DNA of 64,000 bases from Lepidonotus clava (lineage: Eukaryota; Annelida; Polychaeta; Phyllodocida; Polynoidae), in contig OW387150.1 of assembly GCA_936440205.1 (NCBI GenBank), positions 33,713,795 to 33,777,794 of the forward strand, in the 5' to 3' direction. Below are positions 1-10,173 of this stretch, in pieces. Numbering within the stretch: the first letter of the stretch is position 1; each line of letters begins with the position of its first letter. Under the pieces are notes generated by a model. The model made no database searches. It had not been told where the DNA came from and worked only from the letters and a program-made list of their open reading frames with translations. Made by a program: the position numbers and the translations under genes.

Positions 1-472
1 GAGAAAATCCTCTTACTTTTCCTCATCGTCATCTATTCTGCTGAACTATAGGAACACATGATCAAAAATGGAGATGGAGATGAGATCGAAATCATACATA
101 TATGTTATGAAGAAATAACATTTGGAAAAAGGGAGTGTTAAGCTAACACCTTAGACCCCACTATAGACCTTGTGCATACATGGTCACGTGACCACATTTT
201 GGTGATCACCATGTGCTTATCATAACCACGTGGCTATTTGATAAATCTTAAATTTAGGAATTCTAATGAAGGATAATTTCTTATTATGACTTCTTATGGC
301 TATCTAAGATAAACTCAGCTGAAATTTGTGTCCAAGATATTTTTGAATTAGAAATAATGATAACTTCAAAATGATCACCAATACGGCGTCCAGTCCCTAT
401 CTGGGTATTATGACGTCATCTGCACAACGTCTATAGTTCAGAAGTTATTCACTCTCATTCAGGGAACAAACT
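1..472. other. no recognised feature
   Basis: AT-rich DNA without a convincing coding stretch or repeat. It ends where the inverted-repeat element at 473 begins. Confidence 0.5.
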
Positions 473-779
473 AAAGGGCCATATCCACTAAGTGATTTTA
501 CTGTTGCCGGCCGATGGACAACTGGGAGAATCAACGGTAAAGTCGAGGCAACTCTGGATTGCTGGGCAACTCCCTATGGGTAAGTATGGATTCTGGCTGA
601 TGGGCAACAGGTGCTGGAAAACAGAACTGCCAGTAAAATCGCAGTAAGATCGCAAGTTAAATCACCGGTAAAATATCAAACTTGCTTAGTATTACAGTCA
701 CCCGGCCAAGGAGACGGCCATTCTCCCAGTCACCCATTGCTTAGCAACAAATAAATTGCCTGGTTGGTATATGGCCTGT
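473..779. mobile_element. MITE of the AAAGGCC/CCACTA-ended group
   Basis: The left end reads AAAGGGCCATATCCACTAAG and the reverse complement of the right end reads AACAGGCCATATACCAACCA, so the element is bounded by imperfect terminal inverted repeats. The interior is rich in short inverted motifs built on ACTGGGAGAAT and CCGGTAAAAT and has no coding capacity. The same end type recurs at 1723, 37950, 41209, 52477 and 62407. It is a short non-autonomous DNA transposon; the superfamily cannot be named from sequence alone. Confidence 0.65.
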
Positions 780-1185
780 TACACTTTCCTATGGTTTGAT
801 AGACAGGGGGTTGCAGTCTTGATCACACAAGGATCATGTATTAGTATTCCCTGCTGAGAACATGCAATCAGACTAGTGTTACCACACAACCCAGAGCTAA
901 TACCAACAGGTAGGTGGTCAGTGAGCACTTATCATCTAGGTCAATCATCATGTCTTACATATCACTTAAGATTTCTTGTATCAAAATCTAAGATTATGAC
1001 AATTGAAACTCTTAGCTCACACAACATTTGGAATGGGGAAGGGGAGTGATTAAGGAACAGAGCGAGGGCACCCCATAGGGGTACCGGGGGTGTAGTTTCT
1101 GCTTCTGGGAAGAATATAGGCCCCCAGTAGCCCCTGCTGATCATAAAAAGTGACAATAGCGGGGATCCAGCACTGACCAAGTGGT
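780..1185. other. no recognised feature
   Basis: Non-coding spacer between a MITE and a SINE-like repeat. Nothing further is seen. Confidence 0.4.
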
Positions 1186-1432
1186 TCATTGGGTTCGATT
1201 CCTGGTTGTGTTTGGGTTCACTAAGGGATGAGGTACAGCAAAAATGATTTTCAGGTTTTGATCCCCTGCTGTTTGTCAGCCCTGTCACCCTCATCTCATA
1301 GATATGATCACCAAAGACTGACCAAGTCAAAACATTTGTCTGAAAAGTCGGAATTCGTCCCAACATAATTTTAGCCATGAAAATTACCCTGGCTGTCAGT
1401 ACAGCGTAGAAAAATCCATCACTCACTCACTC
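1186..1432 (-). mobile_element. SINE-like interspersed repeat, copy 1
   Basis: The reverse strand matches the + strand at 42022-42255 over most of its length. Both begin with a GTGAGTGAGTGAGT run and both contain GGTGACAGGG, AACAGCAGGG and CCCTTAGTGAACCCA blocks. On the + strand this copy carries GGGTTCGATTCCTGG, a perfect RNA polymerase III B-box-like motif, preceded by an A-box-like TGACCAAGTGG that lies too close for a normal tRNA. The element is therefore SINE-like. Its true orientation and boundaries are uncertain, and the open frame across it is fortuitous. Confidence 0.55.
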
Positions 1433-1722
1433 ACTGATTCACGGAGCAAGGGGGATCCTATTTCCCACATTTTGTGTTTGAGGGTCTGTCAAAAGGGGGC
1501 TTAAGACCCCGTCCCCCTCCCCTCCCCTCATTACCACCCCTGCACACAAGCTTAGCCTGTCGACTGTGGGAGGGGGCGTTCCAATAATGTTATGGTCCTA
1601 GAAATCACTCTTTAATCTTAAGATATGTTAGTTCTAAAGTGGCCATCATGGTGTTTTAATATCTCAAATTGGGTTAGACAAAAATTAAACTAGCCACGAT
1701 CTCGTCCTGCCATCGTCAATCT
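1433..1722. other. no recognised feature
   Basis: Spacer containing C-rich stretches near 1510. No gene or repeat is recognised. Confidence 0.4.
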
Positions 1723-2119
1723 TAAAGGCCATATTCCACTTTGCGGTGTTTTGCTCGCGGTGGGCACTTTGCTAGCGGTGTTCACCCCCACCGCAAGTAA
1801 AAACAACCACTGCATGGTGGAATAAAGACATTACTTTCTGTGTTACTTGTGGTGGCCCACCGAAGGTAACACTGCAAATAATTTTATATTATTTTTCATG
1901 ACTAAAAATTTTTTATTTGACTTCTTTATGATTCTATTATTATTTTTCTGATATTATTCTGATTTTATATTCATAGTCTACATTGAATTTATAGAGTTTT
2001 CTATTGAATACTTGTGTTGGCAGAAACGAACATGTTGGTTTCTGAAATGAAAGTAACTTGCGATGGTTGAACAACCCACCGCAAACGGCCCCCCACCACA
2101 TAGTGGAATATGGCCTTTA
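1723..2119. mobile_element. MITE with TAAAGGCCATATTCCACT ends
   Basis: The left end TAAAGGCCATATTCCACT is matched almost perfectly by the inverted right end, with CCACTATGTGG on the reverse strand. Internal motifs GCGGTG and CACCGC repeat the ends. The interior is AT-rich and non-coding. It belongs to the same end-type group as 473-779 and is about 397 bp long. Confidence 0.75.
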
Positions 2120-3355
2120 GTCCACCGATGCAAGCATGACGAATGCATTGCGAATTTGCCATTTGGCATTCAGGGAGTTACAGTGTATCAAATTTCGTCC
2201 ATCTCATGAATGAGACAGCAGCTTTAAAGGACTTCACCTTGTAGTAAAATACGTTATCAGTTTAGTACAAATGAAGGACGACACTGGAAATGATAAATCT
2301 TCACATATATAGATTGTATAAATAACAAAGGTTACCATGCAGGCAGACGGGCCCAGTGGGGGTGACTAACAGGAACAATTACATCACATTTATAGTCATT
2401 GTCATATCCAATACATTGAATGCAAATTGTATGCCTGATTAATAGAAGGATTCTAAACTCAGTAACTTTATTTTTTTTAATTGTATTTTATTGGGTCAGT
2501 AAAATTCGGCATTACCCATTACCCCCACTTACATCCGTATTTACAAAAAATGTAAGGGTAATGTATGCAGATAATTACATTCGACCATCTGATAACACAT
2601 TTTCTTGAAATATAATGATATAATGATAGTAATGTGATGTACAAAGTCAGTTACAAAAGCTTATACCTATCATTTTTGGAAAAGGAATAGGACAGACATT
2701 TATAGGAGGACATCAAGAGATCAAATGGCGGTGTTGGTTTACTTTTTGAGATAAACCATATCTTTAGTGATACCATTGATGAGCTTTGAATGTGAATGCA
2801 GGTATTCTGTGTTAATACAGTTTCATTGCTCAAATTCAAATAAGCAAACTCAAATAAGCATTTGAAAAGACTACTGTTTACCATTGGCTTATATCTTGGA
2901 AATGGATACAGTGACACAGTTTTTAAAGTTTCATTAAAGTCCTTATGCATTCATCTAACAACTGTGTGGGTTTGATAATCTTATAATGGTTAACAAAAAA
3001 ATCATGCCCGATACCCATATTCACCTTAATTTGATGTTTAACATGCTTCTATACTCTATAAATTACTGTTGCTCTTTGTAAAGCTATACTTCTATCTTAT
3101 TTGGATGCTCTGACCTTCACGTAAAGGCCAGCCCCGTCATAGATATAGAGAAGTCAAACAAAGGCTAAGCGATACACAACTTGTGACAATATACTTTATA
3201 TGAGACATATTCATTGAATGAGAAAGGGGACGGATCGTCAATTGGAGTCGCTTTTCATTTTAAATAAACGTCATAATTATGAAGAAATTCTGTATTCCCT
3301 GTTCAGCTTACTTTAGGCGTCTGCCTGTGAGGTATCGACTGGCAGGTTCACATAC
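2120..3355. other. no recognised feature
   Basis: AT-rich non-coding stretch. Short open frames here show no recognisable domain and no splice-site context. Confidence 0.45.
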
Positions 3356-3361
3356 TATAAT

Positions 3362-3770
3362 AAGAAGACACTATTATAGAGTGTGAGGTCGGATATATTT
3401 ACCCTAGGTACCGTTGTACCGCGGGCGTTAGGCCAAGGTACAATCGGTACCCAGGGTAAATATATCCAACTGAAATACGACATAAGTGTGTCTTCTTTAT
3501 TTTATGTGATGGCTACACACATGAAAATAATCAATAAACAAATAATAGGTCTTTACCTGGCCGTCATTGTGGCCGTCATGGCGGCCAATTTTGTTTGTTT
3601 ACCTTAATCTCAATGCTCATTGGCCAAGAGGCGTCATGTGGTACGATTTTGTTTTGGAACGTCTTGGGGTTAGTATAATTCAAGATATATTTACCTCGCC
3701 TCCAGCGGTGCTTAATTCATTCGAAACGGCACAATACGCACCGCTTCACCCCCCAGCCATTACATAATAG
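3362..3770 (+). mobile_element. hairpin-plus-tail element, divergent copy
   Basis: A long imperfect palindrome (about 3362-3500) begins AAGAAGACAC and ends GTGTGTCTTCTT. Its arms share GGATATATTTACCCT and GGTACCG. A tail of about 270 bp ends with CACAATACGCACCGCT, which also occurs in the reverse-orientation copy at 33107-33380. This architecture (foldback half plus unpaired tail) is shared with 44078-44470 and 61918-62178. No coding sequence is present. Confidence 0.55.
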
Positions 3771-3772
3771 AG

Positions 3773-4360
3773 TTTTACCACCACCCGACATATCCCGTAA
3801 CGCAAAAACAATGTATCTCCTATCTCTGTTTTAATGACTGATATCAAAGTTATGTCTTTTTAGGTACACTACTTTTACTGTGCCATCAATCAGTAATTAA
3901 TTGTCTTTAATATATATGACACCAGTAGTCTGTGATGTGGCTTGAAAGTTGTGAGATACGTTAATCTATTAAGATACGTCTGATTGCTAAAACTCCCCAG
4001 CGACTGAAGGTTAGTCAGATACAAACGTTTGTACCTCAGTAGTCCTAGATGTATGAGAAAGGCATTTATACACTCAGACACTTGGATTCTAATTTCTAAT
4101 CAACATGCTTTAAAGGTCCGATATTTTCATTCACATGTAAGCGAAACATCCAGTTGGGCATTCCTATTTGTTGGCATGCTGAGGGAAAAGGATCGATAAA
4201 TCATTTGTAGGTCAGTGACACACACATCAATTATTAGGTGTTTTGCCACTGTTAAATTAATTATTTCAGACAAATTACCTTAAAAACGACTTTTTCAGAT
4301 TGCATTCATTTTTCAAGATGTCTGACATGCACCACACAGTGCCTGTCGGTAGAAAATGCC
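3773..4360. other. no recognised feature
   Basis: Non-coding spacer before the 49-bp array. Nothing specific is seen. Confidence 0.4.
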
Positions 4361-6330
4361 CCTGAGTCGGAGGTCCAGGAGGGTCATATGGTCCCTCTAA
4401 CTTCCCAATCCTGAGTCTGAGGTTCAGGAGGGTCATATGGTCCTTCTCACTTCCCAATCCTGAGTACGAGGTACAGGAGGGTCGTATGGTACCTCTCACT
4501 TCCCCATCCTGAGTCTGGGGTCCAGGAGGGTCATATGGTCCCTCTCACTTCCCCATTCTGAGTCTGAGGTACAGTAGTGTCATATGGTCCCTCCCACTTC
4601 CCAATCCTCAGTCTGGGGTCCAGGAGGGTCATATGGTCCCTCTCACTTCCCCATCCTGATTACAAGGGGCAATTGGGTCATATGGTCCCTCTCACTTCCC
4701 AATCCTGAGTCTGAGGTCCAGGAGGGTCATATGGTCCCTCTCACTTCCCGATCCTGAGTCTAAATACAGGAGGGTCATATGGTCCCTCTCACTTCCCGAT
4801 CCTGAGTCTGAGGGGCAGAGGGGTCATGTGGTCCCTCTCACTTCCCAATCCTGAGTCTGAGGTACAGGAGGGTCATTTGGTCCCTCTCACTTCCTGATCC
4901 TGAGTCTGAGGGGCAGAGGGGTCATGTGGTCCCTCTCACTTCCCACTCCTGAGTCTGAGGGCAGGAGGGTCATATGGTCCCTCTCACTTCCCAATCCTGA
5001 GTCTGAGGTTCAGGAGGGTCATATGGTCCTTCTCACTTCCCCATCCTGAGTCTGAGGGGCAGTAGGGTCATATGGTCCCTCTCACTTCCCAATCCTGAGT
5101 CTGAGGTACAGGAGGGTCATATGGTCCCTCTCACGTCCTGATCCTGAGTCTAAGGGGCAGGAGGGTCGTATGGTCCATCTCACTTCCCCATCCTGAGTCT
5201 GAGGTACAGGAGGGTCATATGGTCCCTCTCAGGTCCTGATCCTGAGTCTAAGGGGCAGGAGGGTCATATGGTCCCTCTCACTTCCCAATCCTGAGTCTGA
5301 GGTACAGGAGGGTCATATGGTCCTTCTCACTTCCCAATCCTGAGTCTGAGGGGCAGGAGGGTCATATGGTCCCTCTCACTTCCCGATCCTGAGTCTGAGG
5401 TACAGAAGGGTCATATGGTCCCCCTCACTTCCCCATCCTGAATCTGAGGGACAGGAGGGTCATATGGTCCCTCTCACTTCCCGATCCTGAGTTTGAGGTA
5501 CAGGAGGGTCATATGGTCCCTCTCACTTCCCCATCCTGAGAAAGAGGGACAGGAGGGTCATATGGTCCCTCTCACTTCCCAATCCTGAGTCTGAGGGGCA
5601 GGAGGGTCATATGGTCCCGCTCACTTCCCCATCCTGATAACGAGGGGCAGGAGGGTCATATGGTCCCTCTCACTTCCCCATCCTGAGTCGGAGGTACAGG
5701 AGGGTCATATGGTCCCTCTCACTTCCCCATCCTTAGTCTGAGACACAGGAGGGTCATATGGTCCCTCTCACTTCCCCATCCTGAGTCGGAGGTACAGGAG
5801 GGTCATATGGTCCCTCTCACTTCCCCATCCTGAGTCTGAGGGGTAGGAGGGTCAGATGGTCCCTCTCACTTCCCCATCCTGAGTCTGAGGTCCAGGAGGG
5901 TCATATGGTAGCTCTCACTTCCCCATCCTGATAACGAGGGGCAGGAGGGTCATATGGTCCCTCTCACTTTCCCAACACTGAACACGAGGGGCAGGAGGGT
6001 CATATGTTCCCTACCACTTCCCTATCCTGATAAGGAGGGGTAGGAGAGTCATATGGTACCTCTCACTTCCCCATCCTGATAACGAGGGGCAGGAGAGTCA
6101 TATGGTCCCTCTCACTTCCCCATCCTGCGTCTGAGGTGCAGGAGGGTCATGTGGTCCCTCTCACTTCCCAATCCTGAGTCTGAGGTACAGGAGGGTCATA
6201 TGGTCCCTCTTACTTCCCCTTCCTGAGTCTGAGGGGCAGGAGGGTCATATGGTCCCTCTCACTTCCCCATCCTGCGTCTGAGGTGCAGGAGGGTCATGTG
6301 GTCCCTCTCACTTCCCCATCCTGAGTGAGG
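4361..6330. repeat. 49-bp minisatellite, about 40 copies
   Basis: The unit contains CAGGAGGGTCATATGGTCCC followed by TCTCACTTCCCCATCCTGAG and a variable TCTGAGGTA/GGGGCA segment. Copies are head to tail and moderately diverged, with a few single-base length changes. The period is not a multiple of three and stop codons interrupt most frames, so it is not coding. Two degenerate units recur at 6489-6565 beyond an unrelated insert. Confidence 0.95.
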
Positions 6331-6488
6331 TGTGCAGACTCTAATTTATTTTCACAAAACCAACAGTTAAATTTGCGCAGTTCAGTCACAAATTCACACA
6401 CATTTGTATAGCATTTTCACTTTCCTATATGAATTTGAAGGAGAAATTCGCACATTCTGTGACAAAATTCACAAATTTGTGCAAGAGT
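6331..6488. other. insert separating remnant minisatellite units
   Basis: An AT-rich stretch of about 150 bp with no similarity to the 49-bp unit lies between the last regular unit and two remnants at 6489-6565. Both sides carry GAGGTG/AAGGTG-type unit sequence. Internal motifs TTTGTGCAAG and ACACATTTGTATAG are weakly palindromic. It may be a small transposon, but no clear terminal repeats were found. Confidence 0.35.
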
Positions 6489-6565
6489 AAGGTGCAGGAG
6501 GGTCATATGGTCCCTCTAGCTTCCCAATCCAGGACGTGTGAGGTGCAGGAGGGTCATAAATACTT

Positions 6566-6767
6566 GTAACTCCTGACCCTGACATTAGATTCAGTGGAAG
6601 TGATTCCAGCCAGTCACATACATTGTGGTCAAACGGGTAGGGCAGGGTTAATGAGCAGTGAAACTGGCTGCGTTGAACCCAAGCTGGAATTGCTACGTAT
6701 ACATGTCCAGCTCTTGAGAAGAAACGTAAAGACTTTCCAACTAACAATGTTCATTTCAATATTTTAT
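6566..6767. other. no recognised feature
   Basis: Short spacer between the 49-bp array remnant and the following MITE. Nothing recognised. Confidence 0.3.
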
Positions 6768-6944
6768 GGCCTTCCATTAAGTACATACAGGTGTTTTCAC
6801 AATTTCAGACTCCCCCCCACCCCACCCCACTCCCTTTGGCTAAAGTATGCATTGGATTTGTACAGGACCATACACACATTTTCAAAAATCCCCCACCCCT
6901 CCCCTACACCCACACCCCTTGGAGTACATACTTAATGGAAGGCC
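6768..6944. mobile_element. MITE with GGCCTTCCATTAAGTA ends, copy 1
   Basis: The left end GGCCTTCCATTAAGTACAT is the inverse of the right end ATGTACTTAATGGAAGGCC region. The interior has C-rich tracts and ATTTTCAAAAATCCC, which matches copies at 20833 and 51134 in the other orientation. It has no coding capacity. Confidence 0.75.
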
Positions 6945-9900
6945 CCATCGTCAGACATGGAAAATTAATCAATGGTGAAGTAATTTGGCCAGATATAGAC
7001 TCTGAGGCTGCATCAATATTTTTGAGGACATTATTTTATTTTGCTGTCATGATATTCAAGTTGTAAAAGATGTTGTATGCTCATGAAATACAAGCCATTT
7101 CATTCTAACCAAACCATGAGTGAAGTGATGCCTGCGGATTAACATAGATTTCAGTAGCCTGATGTCAAATCTGTCATCATAGTTAACTTGCTATGTCAGC
7201 TAATGTTAATAATTTTACAGGACTGAGCCATTGTTTGTTTATATGTATGTGTTGTGTATCACCTATAGGGAATAAACTTTATATCTGTTTGTTATGTCAT
7301 TCGTCTCATGTGTCAAATTGATGATTGGTTTGATAGAGTTAAATAGCACTAGCTCCTGGCCTTGCATTAGATGTGGCCATCATTTTAGGGAGTTTAATTC
7401 TAAATGAAGACACTCACTCAGCAGAGGTTCATATATTTATTGAAGAGTTCGGCGCATTTGGAGAGTATAGCATATCCATTGTTCACATCCCCATGTATTG
7501 CTGACACACTGTGGCATTGTTTAAGACGTATCTATGCACAGTCCATCTCACTCAATAATCACCCCATCTGTGAAAAACTAGGCCTGCTTCCAATTTCTAA
7601 CTTTTCTCCATTTCCAACCCCAAGGTATCCAGCTACTACTAAGTCCAATTTCCCTAGCTGCATTATACAATCTTCACGGTCATCGTAGAATGCACCCAGC
7701 ACAATGAATTATCCCTTAAGCTCTGGGGTGGTTTCTGCTTTCAGTTGCTCTTCTCCGATTCCCGTCCTAATCTGTCACTTTATATATCAGTCTTTCATTG
7801 ATTTTGTTCTATTTTCCACTCAGCTTGGGCAGGTAGATGATACTTTCAAGCCTGTGCTCCTTTCATTGGGCCTGTGGTGATGATCTCATCTTCCCTGTCG
7901 CGACTATAACCTGAATATGTTATTTGTTACTTTCTTAAACAGATATTGTGGTGCCGGTTACATAGGTCGGTGACCATCGTCCCTACTCTTTATTTCTCAT
8001 GCTAACTAATATATAATAAATCATTCCCACTACAAAGCAATCCAATTCTACAACTGAAAAGGTATTGTGCTGACTTCTGCTGCGAAAGCAAACAACCAAT
8101 ACCAACACACTGCTTGTGCATGAGTAGCCTCAGTGCAATACACCAACAGTTTGCCTCTTTATATATCAGATTTCCTTTAGAGGAAAGTGTGTTCCTTGTA
8201 AGATACGTTTGATACATGTACAAATAAGCAGCTGGGCCAATTTAGGATGAGGATATAGAATGATAAATCTGATTATTTTTGAAAATTTTCATCCCAGTAT
8301 TTCAGAAATTATTAAACGGAAATATTGAAACACAATTTTTAATTTATTTTCTTGATATTCTTGTAGAGGGAAGTGGGTCTCAAATGATGATTTAGGTATC
8401 ATTTGTCATGTATGATAATAAAAAGCGGTAACCCTTTTTCATCTTAAAGCAATAAATTCAACAAAAAATTGCAAAAATCATGTCCCCACACCTATTCTCT
8501 CTCTCAGCCAGTGCAACTCTGCCTAGCTACAGGATGTGCAGGAAAACATGGGACCACCACTGCATTCCCATCCCATGACGTAGGTTTCATAAAAGGCCAG
8601 AAATGAAAATGAAATGTTGTTGGTCTAAAGTCATGACCAGAGACATCAATGAAAGGAGGATCAGGGTGTTTTATGACGTTCCCCCCATATGTGCTCCACA
8701 CACCCAGAACACCATATCCATCCATTGTATCGGTAATTTGGGTTTGTGACATGATCGAAAGCAGCGGACAAATTAATATTGACACCCATGACAAGGTGCC
8801 CCTTCAGAACACCCTACCAATTTATGTTCCAGCTTTTATGGCCATGTTTTCGAATCAAGGTTTTACAAACTTGTTTGTCGGAGAGAGTAGAGGGCAAGGG
8901 ACCTGCACCTGGGGACACATTCACATATACCCACAACAATTCATTTACCCAAACAATATTAACTTTGTCACAGGTTTGGTGTTTTTTTTCCAGCCAACTG
9001 GGCGGTCGCTGAAACACATCCGCAAATTCCCTGTGGCAGACACAAAACCGTGTGCATGTGGTGGTGGTGGTTACTTTTCAATTTTTTTTTATAAAATATT
9101 AGGCATCCTGAAAAAATGAAAGATATAATATACATATTAGGAAAAAGAAAACATTCAAAACTTAATTATGAAGATTTTTCCAAATATATGCACCATCGTT
9201 AAAATATATGCATAAACACAAAGGGGAACCCTCCCAGGCTTGGCTGAATGTATATTGGTGGGAAAGTCTGGAAAACTGCTTATTGGCCTTGTTTATCTTG
9301 AATGGTATACACAGGAACATTAACCCAAAGGACTGCATCTGAAAGGAGATACACTGTAGCCCGTTTCCACTTATTACTTTCATTTAAGATATTCCTAGTG
9401 AGATAGCTGGCAGAAAAGGTCTCTTCCTTCACAGATTCATTGGATATTAACACAATAATACAGATGTATAGCAACATGATGGAAAACATATCCCAGTAGC
9501 TTTCTTTCTTATTGGTATCTGTAGGAAATCTAATGTTACATGCAAAGATTTATGCCAGAAAAAATATGAGGTTCCATGTTTACACTGATTATACTTCTCA
9601 CTACCAAGGATAGCTGTTTTACATTATTTTTGGCACTTGCAGATGTAGGTTAATTTGGATTTATTTTGTTGATTAAAAATAGTGCCATGATTAATAAAAA
9701 TGTCTATACTTAAGGCTGGTGACTTGTTGATATATTACCCAACATGTATGTTGATCTATACTAGACTGCATTCAAATTACAGGAAACAATTGCAAGCTAA
9801 CCACAGTTGGAGAAATTAATGACGAAGGCCCCCCAGGAAAAGGGTTTGCAACAAGAGCAAGTGGGCCAGGGTCATTTCCGTACAATGCAAATTAAAACGA

Positions 9901-10028
9901 GCACAAAATACTCAATGCGAATCAAAATGAGCCAGTTTGTAAATGATTATTCCATATCACGTCAGCCAGCTGCATGTTTCTCAGTGCAAGTATTGAAGTG
10001 TTACATCTTATCTTGACACGATTTCTGT
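6945..10028. other. upstream intergenic region of the protease gene
   Basis: About 3 kb of AT-rich DNA upstream of the protease promoter. Several open frames of 60-156 codons exist, including one at 8649-9119, but none contains a recognisable domain, splice context or biased codon use. A short GGT-rich tract lies near 9060. I see no RNA gene or transposon boundary. Confidence 0.45.
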
Positions 10029-10029
10029 G

Positions 10030-10037
10030 TATAAATA
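10030..10037 (+). promoter_or_regulatory. TATA box of the protease gene
   Basis: TATAAATA lies 53 bases upstream of the ATG at 10083. A start site about 30 bases downstream, near the GAAGCTTA motif, would leave a 5' untranslated leader of roughly 20 bases. This compact layout is common for highly expressed secreted digestive enzymes. The start site itself is inferred. Confidence 0.65.
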
Positions 10038-10082
10038 CGGGTATGACCGTGGGAAGCTTAGCCTAGCCCATCTGAGCTGACC

Positions 10083-10173
10083 ATGGGATACTTTTACCTG
10101 TGTCTACTACTTGTCTCCGTGGCCGGCAATTTGGCACGGAGTCTCAGCCCTGCAAACCCCCACATCATCGGAG
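10083..10173 (+). CDS. protease exon 1 (signal peptide, propeptide, start of IIGG)
   Basis: ATG follows GAGCTGACC and opens [18 protein letters not shown], a typical signal peptide, then a short propeptide RSLSPANPH. The exon ends in phase 1 at the donor GGAG|GTAGGC, splitting the second glycine of IIGG. This is the usual intron position at the mature N-terminus in the family. Confidence 0.9.

Noticed and set aside
962-1426. 154-codon reverse-strand open frame
   Set aside because: Overlaps the SINE-like repeat shared with 42022-42255. No domain.
4361-6330. CRISPR-like repeat array
   Set aside because: Units are contiguous and diverged, without constant repeats separated by unique spacers, and the genome is clearly eukaryotic. 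The same applies to the other tandem arrays.
8649-9119. 156-codon forward open frame upstream of the protease
   Set aside because: No recognisable domain, unusual low-complexity tail and no splice or promoter context. Not distinguishable from chance.
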